Part shown: piece after piece, positions 8,815-17,006 of the stretch
How the letters are laid out: each line of letters opens with the position of its first letter
Position numbering within the stretch: position 1 is the stretch's first letter
NCBI GenBank assembly: GCA_050733935.1
Contig: JBOHUC010000070.1
Span: 1 to 31,687 of the forward strand
Origin: JBOHUC01 sp050733935
GTDB taxonomy: Bacteria > Eisenbacteria > RBG-16-71-46 > DASYSL01
Length of the DNA: 31,687 nt
Direction of reading: 5' to 3'
Made by a program: the position numbers and the translations under genes
Notes under the pieces: generated by a model
What the model saw: only the letters and a program-made list of their open reading frames with translations
Told to the model about the DNA's origin: nothing
Database searches by the model: none

Positions 8815-9813
8815 CTATTCGCGAAGGGCTCTCTCCACGAATTCGACGCGATCAGCGCTTCCAATGAAGAGCGGGGTCCTTTCGTGCAACTCGCGGGGCG
8901 CTTTCTCGAGAATCGCGGTCGTGCCATCGCTCGCCCTTCCACCCGCGCGCTCGACCACGAACGCGAGCGGGGCCGCTTCGTAGAGGAGCCTGAGCTTCCC
9001 GCTCGGCCGCTTCGCCTCCCCCGGATACATATAAATCCCGCCCTGGAGCAGCGTCCGGTGGAAATCGGCGACGAGCGAGCCCACGTAGCGCGCGGTCTGT
9101 CGCTCGCCGGGCGCGTTGCCGTGCCGGAGCGCGTCCACGAGCCGCTGCTGGGCCGGTGACCACTTCGAATAGTTCGCCTCGTTCACGCTGTACGCGCTTC
9201 CGCCCGACGGAATGCGGATGTCCGGATGGCTCAGGAAGAACTCACCGACCGAACGGTCGAGCGTGAAGCCGTCGACCGACGCGTCGTCCGCATAGACGAT
9301 CATCGTCGAGGGCCCGTACACGACGTATCCCGCCGCGATCTGCTCGCTTCCCGGACGAAGGAACTCGCGCGGTGCGTGCTCGTGGTCGTCAGCGCCTCGA
9401 CGAATCGCGAAAATAGATCCGATCGTGATGTCGACGTCGATGTTCGACGATCCGTCGACCGGGTCGTAGACGAGCGCGTATTTCCCCTGGGGGCAGTTCT
9501 CACGCAGGAGGAAGGGCTCCTCCATCTCCTCCGAGGCGAGCGTGCAGACGAGACCGGAGTGGCGGAAGGCGTCGATGAACGTCTGATTGCCGATCTCGTC
9601 GAGCGGCTTCACCTCCTCGCCCTGCACGTTCATGCGACCGGTCGAGCCCAGGATTCCCGAGAGCCCCGCGCGATTGATCTCGCGCGCGATGATGCGAGCG
9701 GCAAGGTCGATCTGCGCGATCAGAGTCGAGAAGTGGCCTGACACGCCGGGATGCGCCGCCTGCCGGCGGAACAGATGCTCGGCGAGCGTCGGCGGATACT
9801 TCGAGAGTCCCAC
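8815..9813 (-). CDS. fbp: Fructose-1,6-bisphosphatase class I
   Basis: Hydrolyses fructose 1,6-bisphosphate to fructose 6-phosphate in gluconeogenesis or the Calvin cycle. The 332-residue protein has the metal-binding EEME followed by DPVDGSSNIDVD, and the active-site signature GKLRLLYEAAPLAF near the C-terminus, at normal length for the family. The start is the GTG at 9813, because GGAGG (complement of 9819-9823) lies five bases before it and the KYPPTLAEHL N-terminus matches the family; longer in-frame starts would add a non-homologous stretch that overlaps the promoter. It is divergent from the aldo/keto reductase and convergent with the zinc-ribbon gene. No oddities in key residues. Confidence 0.95.
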   Translation of the reverse strand: MGLSKYPPTLAEHLFRRQAAHPGVSGHFSTLIAQIDLAARIIAREINRAGLSGILGSTGRMNVQGEEVKPLDEIGNQTFIDAFRHSGLVCTLASEEMEEPFLLRENCPQGKYALVYDPVDGSSNIDVDITIGSIFAIRRGADDHEHAPREFLRPGSEQIAAGYVVYGPSTMIVYADDASVDGFTLDRSVGEFFLSHPDIRIPSGGSAYSVNEANYSKWSPAQQRLVDALRHGNAPGERQTARYVGSLVADFHRTLLQGGIYMYPGEAKRPSGKLRLLYEAAPLAFVVERAGGRASDGTTAILEKAPRELHERTPLFIGSADRVEFVERALRE

Positions 9814-9857
9814 GATGGCCTCCGGGAAGCGCGACCCGAACACGAACGGCGCGACGC

Positions 9858-9866
9858 ACCATAGCA
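9858..9866 (-). promoter_or_regulatory. Extended -10 promoter for fbp
   Basis: On the minus strand TGC-TATGGT (-10 hexamer at 9858-9863) resembles an extended -10. Transcription would start near 9851, giving a leader of about 38 nt that contains the GGAGG of fbp. No -35 is evident. Confidence 0.4.
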
Positions 9867-9914
9867 CAGGCCGGCCGCGCATAGCCCGACCGCGCACGGC
9901 CCGCCCGACTGCTG

Positions 9915-9920
9915 TATCCT
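9915..9920 (+). promoter_or_regulatory. -10 element for a leaderless aldo/keto reductase transcript
   Basis: TATCCT ends seven bases before the ATG at 9928, so the expected start of transcription coincides with the A of the start codon. No Shine-Dalgarno precedes the ATG, which agrees with a leaderless mRNA. The -35 is not recognisable. Confidence 0.4.
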
Positions 9921-9927
9921 GCGCGCC

Positions 9928-10935
9928 ATGGACCTCCGCTTTCTCGGATCGACGGGCGTCAAGGTGTCGAGTCTCTGTCTCGGCACGATGACGTTCGGCA
10001 CGAAGTGGGAGCACGTCGCCACCTCGGATCAGAAGCTCGTGGACTCGATGGTCGCGATGGCGCTCGACCACGGCATCAACTTCTTTGACACTGCGAACGT
10101 CTATTCGGCGGGGGAGAGCGAGGAGCAGCTCGGCCGCGCGCTCAAGGGCCGCCGGCGTGAGGACTTCCTGATCGCGACCAAGGTCCGCGGCCGCACCGGG
10201 CCCGGACCGAACGACGTGGGCCTGTCGCGCCACCACATCCGGAACGAGCTCGACGCGAGCCTCAAGCGCCTCGGCGTCGACTACATCGATCTCTACCAGG
10301 TGCACGGTTGGGATCGCGCGACTGCCGTCGAAGAGACGCTCGACGCGCTCGACGACGCGGTGCGCGAGGGCAAGGTGCGTCTCATCGGTGCGTCGAATCA
10401 CGCGGGCTGGCAGCTCATGAAGGCGCTCGCGGCGAGTGATCGTCGCGGGCTCGCGCGCTACGTCTCGCTCCAGGCGCTCTACAACGCGATCCAGCGCGAT
10501 CTCGAGTACGAGCTCGTGCCGCTCTCGCTCGACCAGGGGCTTGCGATCCTGCCCTGGAGCCCGCTTGCGGGCGGATTCCTGACCGGCAAGTACCGCCGCG
10601 GCCAGACCCGTCCCGAAGGGGCGCGGCGCACGGACCGCGAGAAGGCGTACCTGCAGTTCGACGAGGAGCGCGGCTTCGACCTGATCGACGCACTCGATGT
10701 CGTCGCGAAGAACCACGGCGCCACCGTTTCGCAGGCCGCGCTGCAATGGCTGCTCGCACGTCCCGGCGTGACCTCGGTCATCATCGGCGCGCGCACGCTC
10801 GCGCACCTCGAGGACAACCTCGGAGCCGTCACCTGGAAGATCACACCCGAGGAGGTGGCAACCCTCGATGCGATCTCCTCGATGCCGCGCGTCTATCCCT
10901 ACTGGATGATCGACCAGTTCCACCAGACGCGATGA
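9928..10935 (+). CDS. Aldo/keto reductase
   Basis: A cytoplasmic (alpha/beta)8-barrel NADPH-dependent carbonyl reductase of 335 residues. The catalytic tetrad is visible: Asp and Tyr in FFDTANVY (about 52-59), Lys in ATKV near 89 and His in YQVHGWD near 128. The nucleotide-binding C-terminal part has VIIGARTLAHLEDNL. The N-terminus RFLGSTGVKVSSLCLGTMTFG is typical of the subgroup close to YajO/Tas and potassium-channel beta subunits. The ATG at 9928 appears to be the first base of the transcript. The next gene starts within the stop codon (ATGA), so translation is coupled. Substrate unknown. Confidence 0.93.
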   Translation: MDLRFLGSTGVKVSSLCLGTMTFGTKWEHVATSDQKLVDSMVAMALDHGINFFDTANVYSAGESEEQLGRALKGRRREDFLIATKVRGRTGPGPNDVGLSRHHIRNELDASLKRLGVDYIDLYQVHGWDRATAVEETLDALDDAVREGKVRLIGASNHAGWQLMKALAASDRRGLARYVSLQALYNAIQRDLEYELVPLSLDQGLAILPWSPLAGGFLTGKYRRGQTRPEGARRTDREKAYLQFDEERGFDLIDALDVVAKNHGATVSQAALQWLLARPGVTSVIIGARTLAHLEDNLGAVTWKITPEEVATLDAISSMPRVYPYWMIDQFHQTR

Positions 10936-11825
10936 CGGTCGCAGGCCGTTCCGATCCGGCTCCGACTCCGCCGATCGTCGACCTCTCCCTCGCGCGCCGG
11001 CTCGAGGGCCTCGCCGCGGAAGCCTCGGTCACGTGCGTCCGATTGCTCAAGCGCCGTTCTCCCGCGCGTGAAGCGATGACCCTCGAATTCGACGGCGCGG
11101 TCGCCACGTTCGCGGGCCGCGGCTCTCCGCTTTCCGAAGTCTTGGCGCTCGGCCTCGCGGGCGCCGTCCCCGACGAAACCCTGGACACGATCGAACGCTT
11201 CTACGAGGAGCGCGACAGCGGGGTGCGCATCCAGCTCTGTCCGCTCGCCGAGCCGACGCTCGCGCGCCGTCTCTCGGGACGCGGCTATGCGCTCGTCGAG
11301 TTCGAGCACATCCTGGTCCGCGCGCTCGGACCCTCCGACGTGGACGGGAACCGTCCGCTCCCGCCGGGCGTATCGGTCGCGCCCGCACGTCCGGATGAGC
11401 TCGAGCTCTGGAGCCGGCTCACGGCGGAAGGGTTCTTCGCGCCCGAGCCCGTGCCGGCCGTGTTCGACGGCATGTTCGAGGCCATGTTCGAATATCCGGG
11501 CGGGACTCCCTGGATCGCGCGCGTGGACGGCGTTCCTGCAGGCGCATGCGCGGTCGCGCTGCACGGGGATCTCGTCGATCTGTTCGCGATGGCCACACTG
11601 CCCGCGTTTCGCGAGCGGGGCGTGCAGTCGGCGCTCATCGCGGCCCGGCTCGCCGAAGGAGCCCGGCGGGGCGGGACGCTCGCGGTCGTCGGCGCGAAGC
11701 CGGGGAGCGCGTCCCACCGGAACCTCGCGCGGGCCGGCTTCGTGGTCGCCTACACGCGTCCGCTCCTCGTGCGCCCGGCGCACAAACTCGAGACAACACG
11801 AGAGGGTCACTCTGTGTTGTACTGA
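10932..11825 (+). CDS. GNAT family N-acetyltransferase
   Basis: A 297-residue acyl-CoA-dependent acetyltransferase. The C-terminal half holds the GNAT fold: strand 4 VDLFAMATLP followed by the acetyl-CoA loop RERGVQSAL (a variant of R/QxxGxG/A) and then a helix, about residues 215-245, and a later HRNLARAGF segment usual for motif B. The N-terminal 130 residues also look alpha/beta and may be a degenerate second GNAT copy. The ATG overlaps the aldo/keto reductase stop by four bases (ATGA), so it is translated from the same message. The substrate is unknown; co-expression with a reductase suggests a small-molecule or detoxification role, which is inference. Confidence 0.85.
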   Translation: MTVAGRSDPAPTPPIVDLSLARRLEGLAAEASVTCVRLLKRRSPAREAMTLEFDGAVATFAGRGSPLSEVLALGLAGAVPDETLDTIERFYEERDSGVRIQLCPLAEPTLARRLSGRGYALVEFEHILVRALGPSDVDGNRPLPPGVSVAPARPDELELWSRLTAEGFFAPEPVPAVFDGMFEAMFEYPGGTPWIARVDGVPAGACAVALHGDLVDLFAMATLPAFRERGVQSALIAARLAEGARRGGTLAVVGAKPGSASHRNLARAGFVVAYTRPLLVRPAHKLETTREGHSVLY

Positions 11826-11863
11826 GTCGAACCCCCACGCAAATTCTGGAGAGTTCCGCTACG

Positions 11864-14308
11864 ATGGACTCCTTCGAATCCCGTCCGACGCCTCCCCGCC
11901 GTGGCCGCGGCCGACCGCGGCGCGATCCGGCCATTCCGCCGCACGATCCCGGCGTGCTCCAGGGCCCGGAAGCGGAGAGCTTCTCGCGCGCGATCCTCAA
12001 TTCGCTGCCCGCCCATCTCGCGGTGATCGAACAGGACGGCCGCGTCGTCGGCGTGAACAAGGCGTGGGACAAGTTCGTCAACGAAGTCGCCGATCGCTTC
12101 CCCAAAGTCGCGGGTCTCGGCGACAACTATCTCGATCGGCTCGCCGACGGCCACTCGTTCGAAGGCCCGGCTTCGAGCCTGGCCCTCGCGGGTCTCCATG
12201 AGGTGCTCGATCGGAAGCGCGCGCGCTTCGAGCTCGAGTACCCGATGCATTTCGGCGACGATCGCCGCTGGTTCCATCTCACGGCCACGCCGCTCCTCGG
12301 CGCCGAAGGCGGCGCCGTGATCTCGCACCTCGAAACGACGGATCGGAAACGTGCGGAGAACGCGGTCGGCGACCTCGCCGAAGTCTTCCGCGCGGTCATC
12401 GACTCGACCGCCGACGGAGTCGTCGTCTCGGACGAAGCGGGGGAGTTCCTGTTCTACAACCGCGCCGCGCGGGAGCTCGCCGGCGTGGGACTGATCGAGA
12501 GCGACCCGTCCACCTGGAGCGAGAAGTACGGCCTCTTCTATTCGGACTGGACGACGCGCTTTCGCAACGAGGAGCTGCCGCTCGTCCGCGCGATCAAGGG
12601 GGAGACGACCGACGCCGTCCGCCTCTACTTGAAGAACGAGCACGTGCCCGACGGCCGCGTGTTCACGGCGTCGGGCCGGCCCTGGCGCACGCCCGGTGGC
12701 GAGCGTTCGGGCGGCGTGGTCGTGTTTCGCGACGTCTCGCAGGACGTGATTGCCGAGGAGCAATCGCGCCTCCAGATCAACGTGCTCGATGCGATTCCGA
12801 GTGCCGTGCTCGCGCTCGATCACGACGGGCGCGTCCTCTACTGGAATCGGGCGGCCGAGGAACTGTGCGGCTGGCCCGCGGTCGAAATCGTCGGCCGTCG
12901 CGGCCGGGACGTGCTCCTCTCGGAGGAGGAGCGCACGCAGGTCGACGGCATCCGCGAGTACGTCCTGTCCGGCGGCTTCTTCCGCGGCGAGTTCCGCGTG
13001 CGGCGCCCGGACGGAACGCGTGTGCCCGTGCTCGCGTCGGCGTCGGCGATCCGGCGGCCCGACGGTTCGCCGGGCGGATTCGTCGTCGTCGGAGTCGATC
13101 TCTCGGACGTCAAGATGACTCAGGATGCGCTGCGCGTGCGCGAGTACGAGCTCCGGCAATTCCAGAAGATGGAGGCGATCGGGCGGCTCGCTGGTGGCGT
13201 CGCGCACGACTTCAACAACCTGCTCACGGTCATCAAGGGTTACGCGGACATCCTCGTGAGCCGCCTCCCGCCCGGCACGTCCGGGCACGGCGAAGTCCTC
13301 GAGATGGCGCAGGCCGCCGAGCGCGCCGCACAGCTCACCGGCCAGCTCATGGCGTTCGGGCGGCGCCAGTCCCTGGATCCCGTGCTGCTCAACCTGAACG
13401 GGGTGATCTCCGACTTCACGCCTATGTTGAGGCGCACGCTCGGGGAGGACTTGGCGCTCTCCGTCGTACTCGATCCCGACCTCGGACAGACGCTCGCGGA
13501 TTCCGTTCAGATTGGCCAGGTGCTGCTCAATCTCGTGCTCAACGCGCGGGACGCGATGCCGAATGGCGGCCACATCACGATCGAGACCCGGAACGCGAGC
13601 CTCGATGCCGGTTTCCCGGGGACGCACGTTCCGCTCGAGCCCGGCGCCTACGTTCAGCTCTCCGTGAGCGACACGGGGATCGGCATGGACGAGGAGATCC
13701 GCTCGCGCGTGTTCGAGCCGTTCTTCACGACCAAGGATCCGGGCCGAGGCACGGGCCTCGGCCTCTCGACCGCGTACGGCATCGTGCGACAGCTCGGCGG
13801 AAACATCTGGGTCTACAGCGAGCCGGGGCGGGGAACGACGTTCAAGATCTACCTTCCGCGCGTCTTCGAGCCGCAGGCGCCGCCGCCCAGGCTCACGCCT
13901 CCGGCCGATGCGCGCGGCGCGGAAACGATCCTCATCGTCGAGGACGAGCCCGACGTGCGCACGGTCGAGCGGCGCCTCCTCGAAGCCCGTGGCTACCGCG
14001 TGCTCGAGGCCGAAGGTTATGACAGCGCGCTCGGGATCGCGCGCAGTCACAAAGGGCGGATTGCGCTCGTCCTCGCAGACGTGATCCTGCCCGGACGGAG
14101 CGGACGCCAGGTCGTCGAGGCGCTCCAGAACACTCTTCCCGATTTGCGCGTGCTGTACGTGTCGGGCCACTCGAGCGACATCATCGTGAAACGGGGCGAG
14201 CTCGATCCCGGCTTGCCGTTCCTGCAGAAGCCGTTCTCCTCCGCCGAGCTCGCCGATGCAATACGCCGTGCGCTCGATGCTCCCGCCGACAAGAGCGCGT
14301 CGCACTGA
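11864..14308 (+). CDS. Hybrid histidine kinase: three PAS domains, HisKA, HATPase, receiver
   Basis: An 814-residue soluble sensor kinase. PAS domains cover about 40-158, 165-292 and 300-420. The phosphorylated His is H448 in GGVAHDFNNLL; the ATP-binding domain has the N box near N560, G1 box DTGIGMD (603-609) and G2 box GTGLGLS (629-635). A C-terminal receiver (688-805) keeps E693/D694, the phospho-acceptor D739 and K789. No membrane segment is present, so it senses a cytoplasmic signal, perhaps redox or a small ligand bound in a PAS pocket. Residues 11-20 are Arg/Gly-rich with an AT-hook-like RGRP core. The ATG is preceded by GGAGAG and lies 38 nt after the GNAT gene. There is no separate response regulator next door; the partner is elsewhere. 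Confidence 0.93.
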   Translation: MDSFESRPTPPRRGRGRPRRDPAIPPHDPGVLQGPEAESFSRAILNSLPAHLAVIEQDGRVVGVNKAWDKFVNEVADRFPKVAGLGDNYLDRLADGHSFEGPASSLALAGLHEVLDRKRARFELEYPMHFGDDRRWFHLTATPLLGAEGGAVISHLETTDRKRAENAVGDLAEVFRAVIDSTADGVVVSDEAGEFLFYNRAARELAGVGLIESDPSTWSEKYGLFYSDWTTRFRNEELPLVRAIKGETTDAVRLYLKNEHVPDGRVFTASGRPWRTPGGERSGGVVVFRDVSQDVIAEEQSRLQINVLDAIPSAVLALDHDGRVLYWNRAAEELCGWPAVEIVGRRGRDVLLSEEERTQVDGIREYVLSGGFFRGEFRVRRPDGTRVPVLASASAIRRPDGSPGGFVVVGVDLSDVKMTQDALRVREYELRQFQKMEAIGRLAGGVAHDFNNLLTVIKGYADILVSRLPPGTSGHGEVLEMAQAAERAAQLTGQLMAFGRRQSLDPVLLNLNGVISDFTPMLRRTLGEDLALSVVLDPDLGQTLADSVQIGQVLLNLVLNARDAMPNGGHITIETRNASLDAGFPGTHVPLEPGAYVQLSVSDTGIGMDEEIRSRVFEPFFTTKDPGRGTGLGLSTAYGIVRQLGGNIWVYSEPGRGTTFKIYLPRVFEPQAPPPRLTPPADARGAETILIVEDEPDVRTVERRLLEARGYRVLEAEGYDSALGIARSHKGRIALVLADVILPGRSGRQVVEALQNTLPDLRVLYVSGHSSDIIVKRGELDPGLPFLQKPFSSAELADAIRRALDAPADKSASH

Positions 14309-14341
14309 TCCGGCGAGAGGAACCGGTGCCCGCCGCTGGGG

Positions 14342-14347
14342 TATGCT
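14342..14347 (+). promoter_or_regulatory. Possible -10 element before the lipoprotein gene
   Basis: TATGCT at 14342-14347 matches four of six bases of the -10 consensus. Seventeen bases upstream is GGAACC, which resembles the -35 of envelope-stress ECF sigma factors, but the -10 is not ECF-like. The leader would be about 60 nt and contains GGAGA at 14403-14407. Confidence 0.25.
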
Positions 14348-14413
14348 TGTAGCGGCCGGCCGGCTTTGCGGGCGGCGCGTGGGCCTGTCAAGCACCTCGA
14401 TCGGAGAACCCTG

Positions 14414-15349
14414 ATGACGCGCGGCCCTGCGATTCGAAACGCCGTTCCTGCCCTCTTTCTCCTGCTCGTCGTGGCTGCCGGTTGCGGCACCGACGCGAGC
14501 GATTCCGCGAGCAATGCGGCGAACACCTCCGGCGCGCTCGAAGCAACCGCCCGTGCGCGTTCTCCGTTCGCTCCCGGGGGACCGGGACCGAAGGCGAGGC
14601 CCGGCGCGGGACACGAGTGGTTCCCGCTCGTGCCCGGTCGCACGTGGGACTACCGCATCACGAAAGCCGGCGTCGGCACGCGCTACCTGCGAGCGACGCT
14701 CGGCGCGCCCGAGATTTTCTTCGGCCGCTCCGCGTATCCCTGGGTCTTCTCGCCCGTTCCGGGACAGGTGCCCGACACGAGCCTGATCGGACTCCGGCAG
14801 TACTTTGCGCTCGGCGAGGACGGCGCGCTCGAGTTCGTTGGCGCGCAGAACAACGGTTTCATGTCGCACAACGAGCCTCCGCTGCGCCTCCTGCTCGCCG
14901 ATGCCGAGCCGCTCGCGACGTGGACGGACACCGTCTTCTTCGAGAGCTTCCTGCCCGGGAACGTGCCGTTCTTCGAAGCCACGCAGGCGCACGTATGGCA
15001 GGCGTCCCCGCGGACGCACTTGAAGCTCCCGGCCGGCTCGTTCCAGGCGCTGCGCAGCACGGAGGAAATCCTCGACGTCGACCGCGGTGCGCGGACCGTG
15101 ACTCGTGCGATCCCGGGGATCGTGTCGGAATCCGCCGGTTCGCTCGAAGCGGCGTTCGCCGAGCGCGGCGTCGCGGCGCGGCCGGCGCCGCCCGAGATTC
15201 TGCGCGGCTTCTGGTTCGCGCGCCGCCACGGGATCGTGGCGCGCGATTACCCGCACGGCGCGGGATCCGAGGGCGCGAACACGAACACCTACGAGCTGAT
15301 CGACGAAGGAACCGGGCCGATTCCGCCTCCGATCCCGGTGACTCCGTAG
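14414..15349 (+). CDS. Lipoprotein of unknown function
   Basis: A 311-residue exported protein with a lipoprotein signal peptide: hydrophobic core FLLLVVAAG followed by the lipid-acceptor Cys at residue 24. A Ser/Asn/Ala-rich linker follows, then a beta-rich domain that opens with EWFPLVPGRTWDYRI, a pattern I know from uncharacterised secreted proteins in several GC-rich phyla. The ATG at 14414 is chosen for GGAGA six bases upstream and because the signal peptide begins there; an upstream in-frame TTG would spoil it. The outer-membrane protein gene follows 20 nt later, so both likely act together at the outer membrane. No catalytic motif is evident. Confidence 0.8.
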   Translation: MTRGPAIRNAVPALFLLLVVAAGCGTDASDSASNAANTSGALEATARARSPFAPGGPGPKARPGAGHEWFPLVPGRTWDYRITKAGVGTRYLRATLGAPEIFFGRSAYPWVFSPVPGQVPDTSLIGLRQYFALGEDGALEFVGAQNNGFMSHNEPPLRLLLADAEPLATWTDTVFFESFLPGNVPFFEATQAHVWQASPRTHLKLPAGSFQALRSTEEILDVDRGARTVTRAIPGIVSESAGSLEAAFAERGVAARPAPPEILRGFWFARRHGIVARDYPHGAGSEGANTNTYELIDEGTGPIPPPIPVTP

Positions 15350-15369
15350 AACCACATCCAGGTCCCTCC

Positions 15370-16281
15370 ATGCGCCGGGGCGGTTTCGTCCGCGTTCCCG
15401 CTCGTCCTGCAGCTCCGGCTCTCCTCGCGTTCAGCTCGTTCCTGGGCCTCGTCGTGGGCGCACCGTTCGCGCACGCGGGAGGCGGCTGGGTTCCGGAGCG
15501 CGGACACTCCTACGTCGAAACCTCGATTCTCTATCTGTCCACCGACGCACGTTACGACCAGGACGGCGACCGGACGCCGTTCACGCGGCTCACGGGAGTC
15601 GCCCGTGCGACGACCTATTCGGACGCCGGAATCTATGCGTTCGGCGAGTTCGGGCTCGGCAAAGGCTTCGGGATCGAAGGCGACATTTCGTGGCGTCGCC
15701 TGCATTCCACGGAGCCCGCGACACGCTTTGCGACCTGGGGTCCCGGCGACTTGCGCGTGCTCGTCAAGCGCGGATTCCGCGCGGGCTCTCTCGCGTGGGC
15801 CGTCTCGCTCGAGGGAAAGGTTCCGCTGGGCTACGACGAGACCGAGTACCCGAGCCTGGGATCGGGACACGCCGACTTCGCGGGGTTCGTGCACGCGGGA
15901 TACGGAACGAGCGCGTTCTACGCGCAGGCCGAGATCGGCGCGCGCGGGCGCGGGGGACCGCCGCGCGATGAATGGCCGTTCGCCGCGCAGGCCGGATGGA
16001 ACTTCGCGCCCCGATGGCAGTTGATCGGTGACGTGCGTGGAAACGGACTCTTCGGAAGCGAGCCGATCGCCGCTCCCCCCGCGGGGGTTTCAGGAACGAC
16101 GACCGCGGAGACGGTGTTCGATCCGCAGACCGCGAGCTCGAGCATCGTCATGGCCGGGCCGGGCCTGGCGTTCGCCCCGTCGACTGGCGCTCGGATTTCG
16201 GTGCAGGCGTGGCGCTCGCTCGCCGGAACGAACACGCCCGAGGGATGGAAATGGAAGCTCGCTTTCGCGCGCGTGCGCTGA
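15370..16281 (+). CDS. Predicted outer-membrane beta-barrel protein
   Basis: A 303-residue protein with a long Arg-rich signal peptide ending in FAHA-G near residue 37. The mature part alternates hydrophobic and polar residues, with many aromatic and Gly residues and turn-rich segments, as in a 10-14 strand outer-membrane barrel (for example GIYAFGEFGLGKGFGIEGDI, ALAWAVSLEGKVPL-like, FAGFVHAGYGTSAFYAQAEI). The C-terminal residue is Arg rather than Phe, so insertion by the BAM complex would need an internal signal. It sits between two lipoprotein genes, 20 nt after the first and overlapping the second by 31 nt, so the three are probably one operon. Substrate unknown. Confidence 0.7.
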   Translation: MRRGGFVRVPARPAAPALLAFSSFLGLVVGAPFAHAGGGWVPERGHSYVETSILYLSTDARYDQDGDRTPFTRLTGVARATTYSDAGIYAFGEFGLGKGFGIEGDISWRRLHSTEPATRFATWGPGDLRVLVKRGFRAGSLAWAVSLEGKVPLGYDETEYPSLGSGHADFAGFVHAGYGTSAFYAQAEIGARGRGGPPRDEWPFAAQAGWNFAPRWQLIGDVRGNGLFGSEPIAAPPAGVSGTTTAETVFDPQTASSSIVMAGPGLAFAPSTGARISVQAWRSLAGTNTPEGWKWKLAFARVR

Positions 16282-16952
16282 CACTTGCCGTCGCGCTCGC
16301 GACCGGCGGCTGCGGGCACTCGACCGAAGCGCTCGCGCCGTACGACGACGCGTCGGCTGTTCCCGCGCCGCGCGCGCTCGCGGCGAGCCTCGATGACGTG
16401 GGTTCGGTTGTGCTCGCGTGGAGCGCGACCAGCGACGATCGTGTGGTCGTGGACGGCTGGACGGTCGAACGCCGCCCCACCGAGAGCCCGGTGTTCGTCC
16501 GGCTCACGGACGCTCTCCTCGCCGACACCACGTTCACGGACTTGCTTGCCGAAGATGGCCGCCGATACGTCTACCGCGTGGTCGCGGTCACGGGCGCGGG
16601 GGTCGAAAGCGCGCCCGCGGAGACGCCGCCGATCCGGGCCGATCGCACGGGCCCCACGACGCCGACCGACCTCACGGTGACGCCGCTCTCCGGGGCGCTC
16701 GAGATTGCGTTCGTTCCCGGCCCCGAGCCCGACGTGGCGCTCTTCGAAGTGCGGGTCACGCCGGTCGATCCCGCGCGGCCCGCCCTGTTTCTTCCGGTCA
16801 CGGGGAGCCCGGCCGTGCTCGACGGGCTCGCGTCGGGAGCTTCCTACGGCGTGAGCGTGGCGGCGATCGACAGTGCAGGCAGGCAGTCGCCGTTCAGCAC
16901 GCCCGACGTCATCGGAACGCCGGCGCGACGAACCGCGAGCGCTTCGGAGTGA
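16251..16952 (+). CDS. Lipoprotein with two fibronectin type III domains
   Basis: A 233-residue lipoprotein. The signal peptide ends in LATGGC, giving a lipidated Cys near residue 18. Two fibronectin type III-like beta sandwiches follow (about 40-125 and 130-225), recognisable from the Trp of the WSATS strand, the DGWTVER and YVYRVVAV strands, and the YGVSVAAIDSAGRQS strand. Such domains mediate protein or polysaccharide contacts at the cell surface. I chose ATG 16251 because GAGGG lies six bases before it; ATG 16245 is also possible. It overlaps the barrel gene by 31 nt. Its stop codon is inside the first unit of a 14-bp tandem repeat. Confidence 0.8.
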   Translation: MEARFRARALTLAVALATGGCGHSTEALAPYDDASAVPAPRALAASLDDVGSVVLAWSATSDDRVVVDGWTVERRPTESPVFVRLTDALLADTTFTDLLAEDGRRYVYRVVAVTGAGVESAPAETPPIRADRTGPTTPTDLTVTPLSGALEIAFVPGPEPDVALFEVRVTPVDPARPALFLPVTGSPAVLDGLASGASYGVSVAAIDSAGRQSPFSTPDVIGTPARRTASASE

Positions 16953-17006
16953 GCCCTTCGGAGTGAACGATTCGGAGTAAACGATTCGGAGTGAGTTACT
17001 CGGAGT
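16943..17006 (+). repeat. 14-bp tandem repeat, about 4.6 copies
   Basis: TTCGGAGT recurs at 16943, 16957, 16971 and 16985 and, with one change (CTCGGAGT), at 16999, exactly every 14 bases. The six-base part between cores varies (gagccc, gaacga, aaacga, gagtta). The repeat carries the TGA of the fibronectin lipoprotein (16950-16952) and the TAA of the convergent PATAN gene (16996-16998). Confidence 0.9.

Noticed and set aside
14319..14347. ECF-sigma promoter (GGAACC) before the lipoprotein
   Set aside because: The -35 looks right, but the -10 region has no ECF-type element; kept only as a weak -10 entry.
11807..15355. Very long open frame on the minus strand opposite the histidine kinase and lipoprotein
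   Set aside because: Arg/Glu/His-rich composition without motifs; it mirrors well-supported plus-strand genes and arises from the scarcity of stop codons at this GC content.
16943..17006. Tandem repeat as a CRISPR array
   Set aside because: Unit of 14 bases with six-base variable part is far too short, and no cas genes are near.
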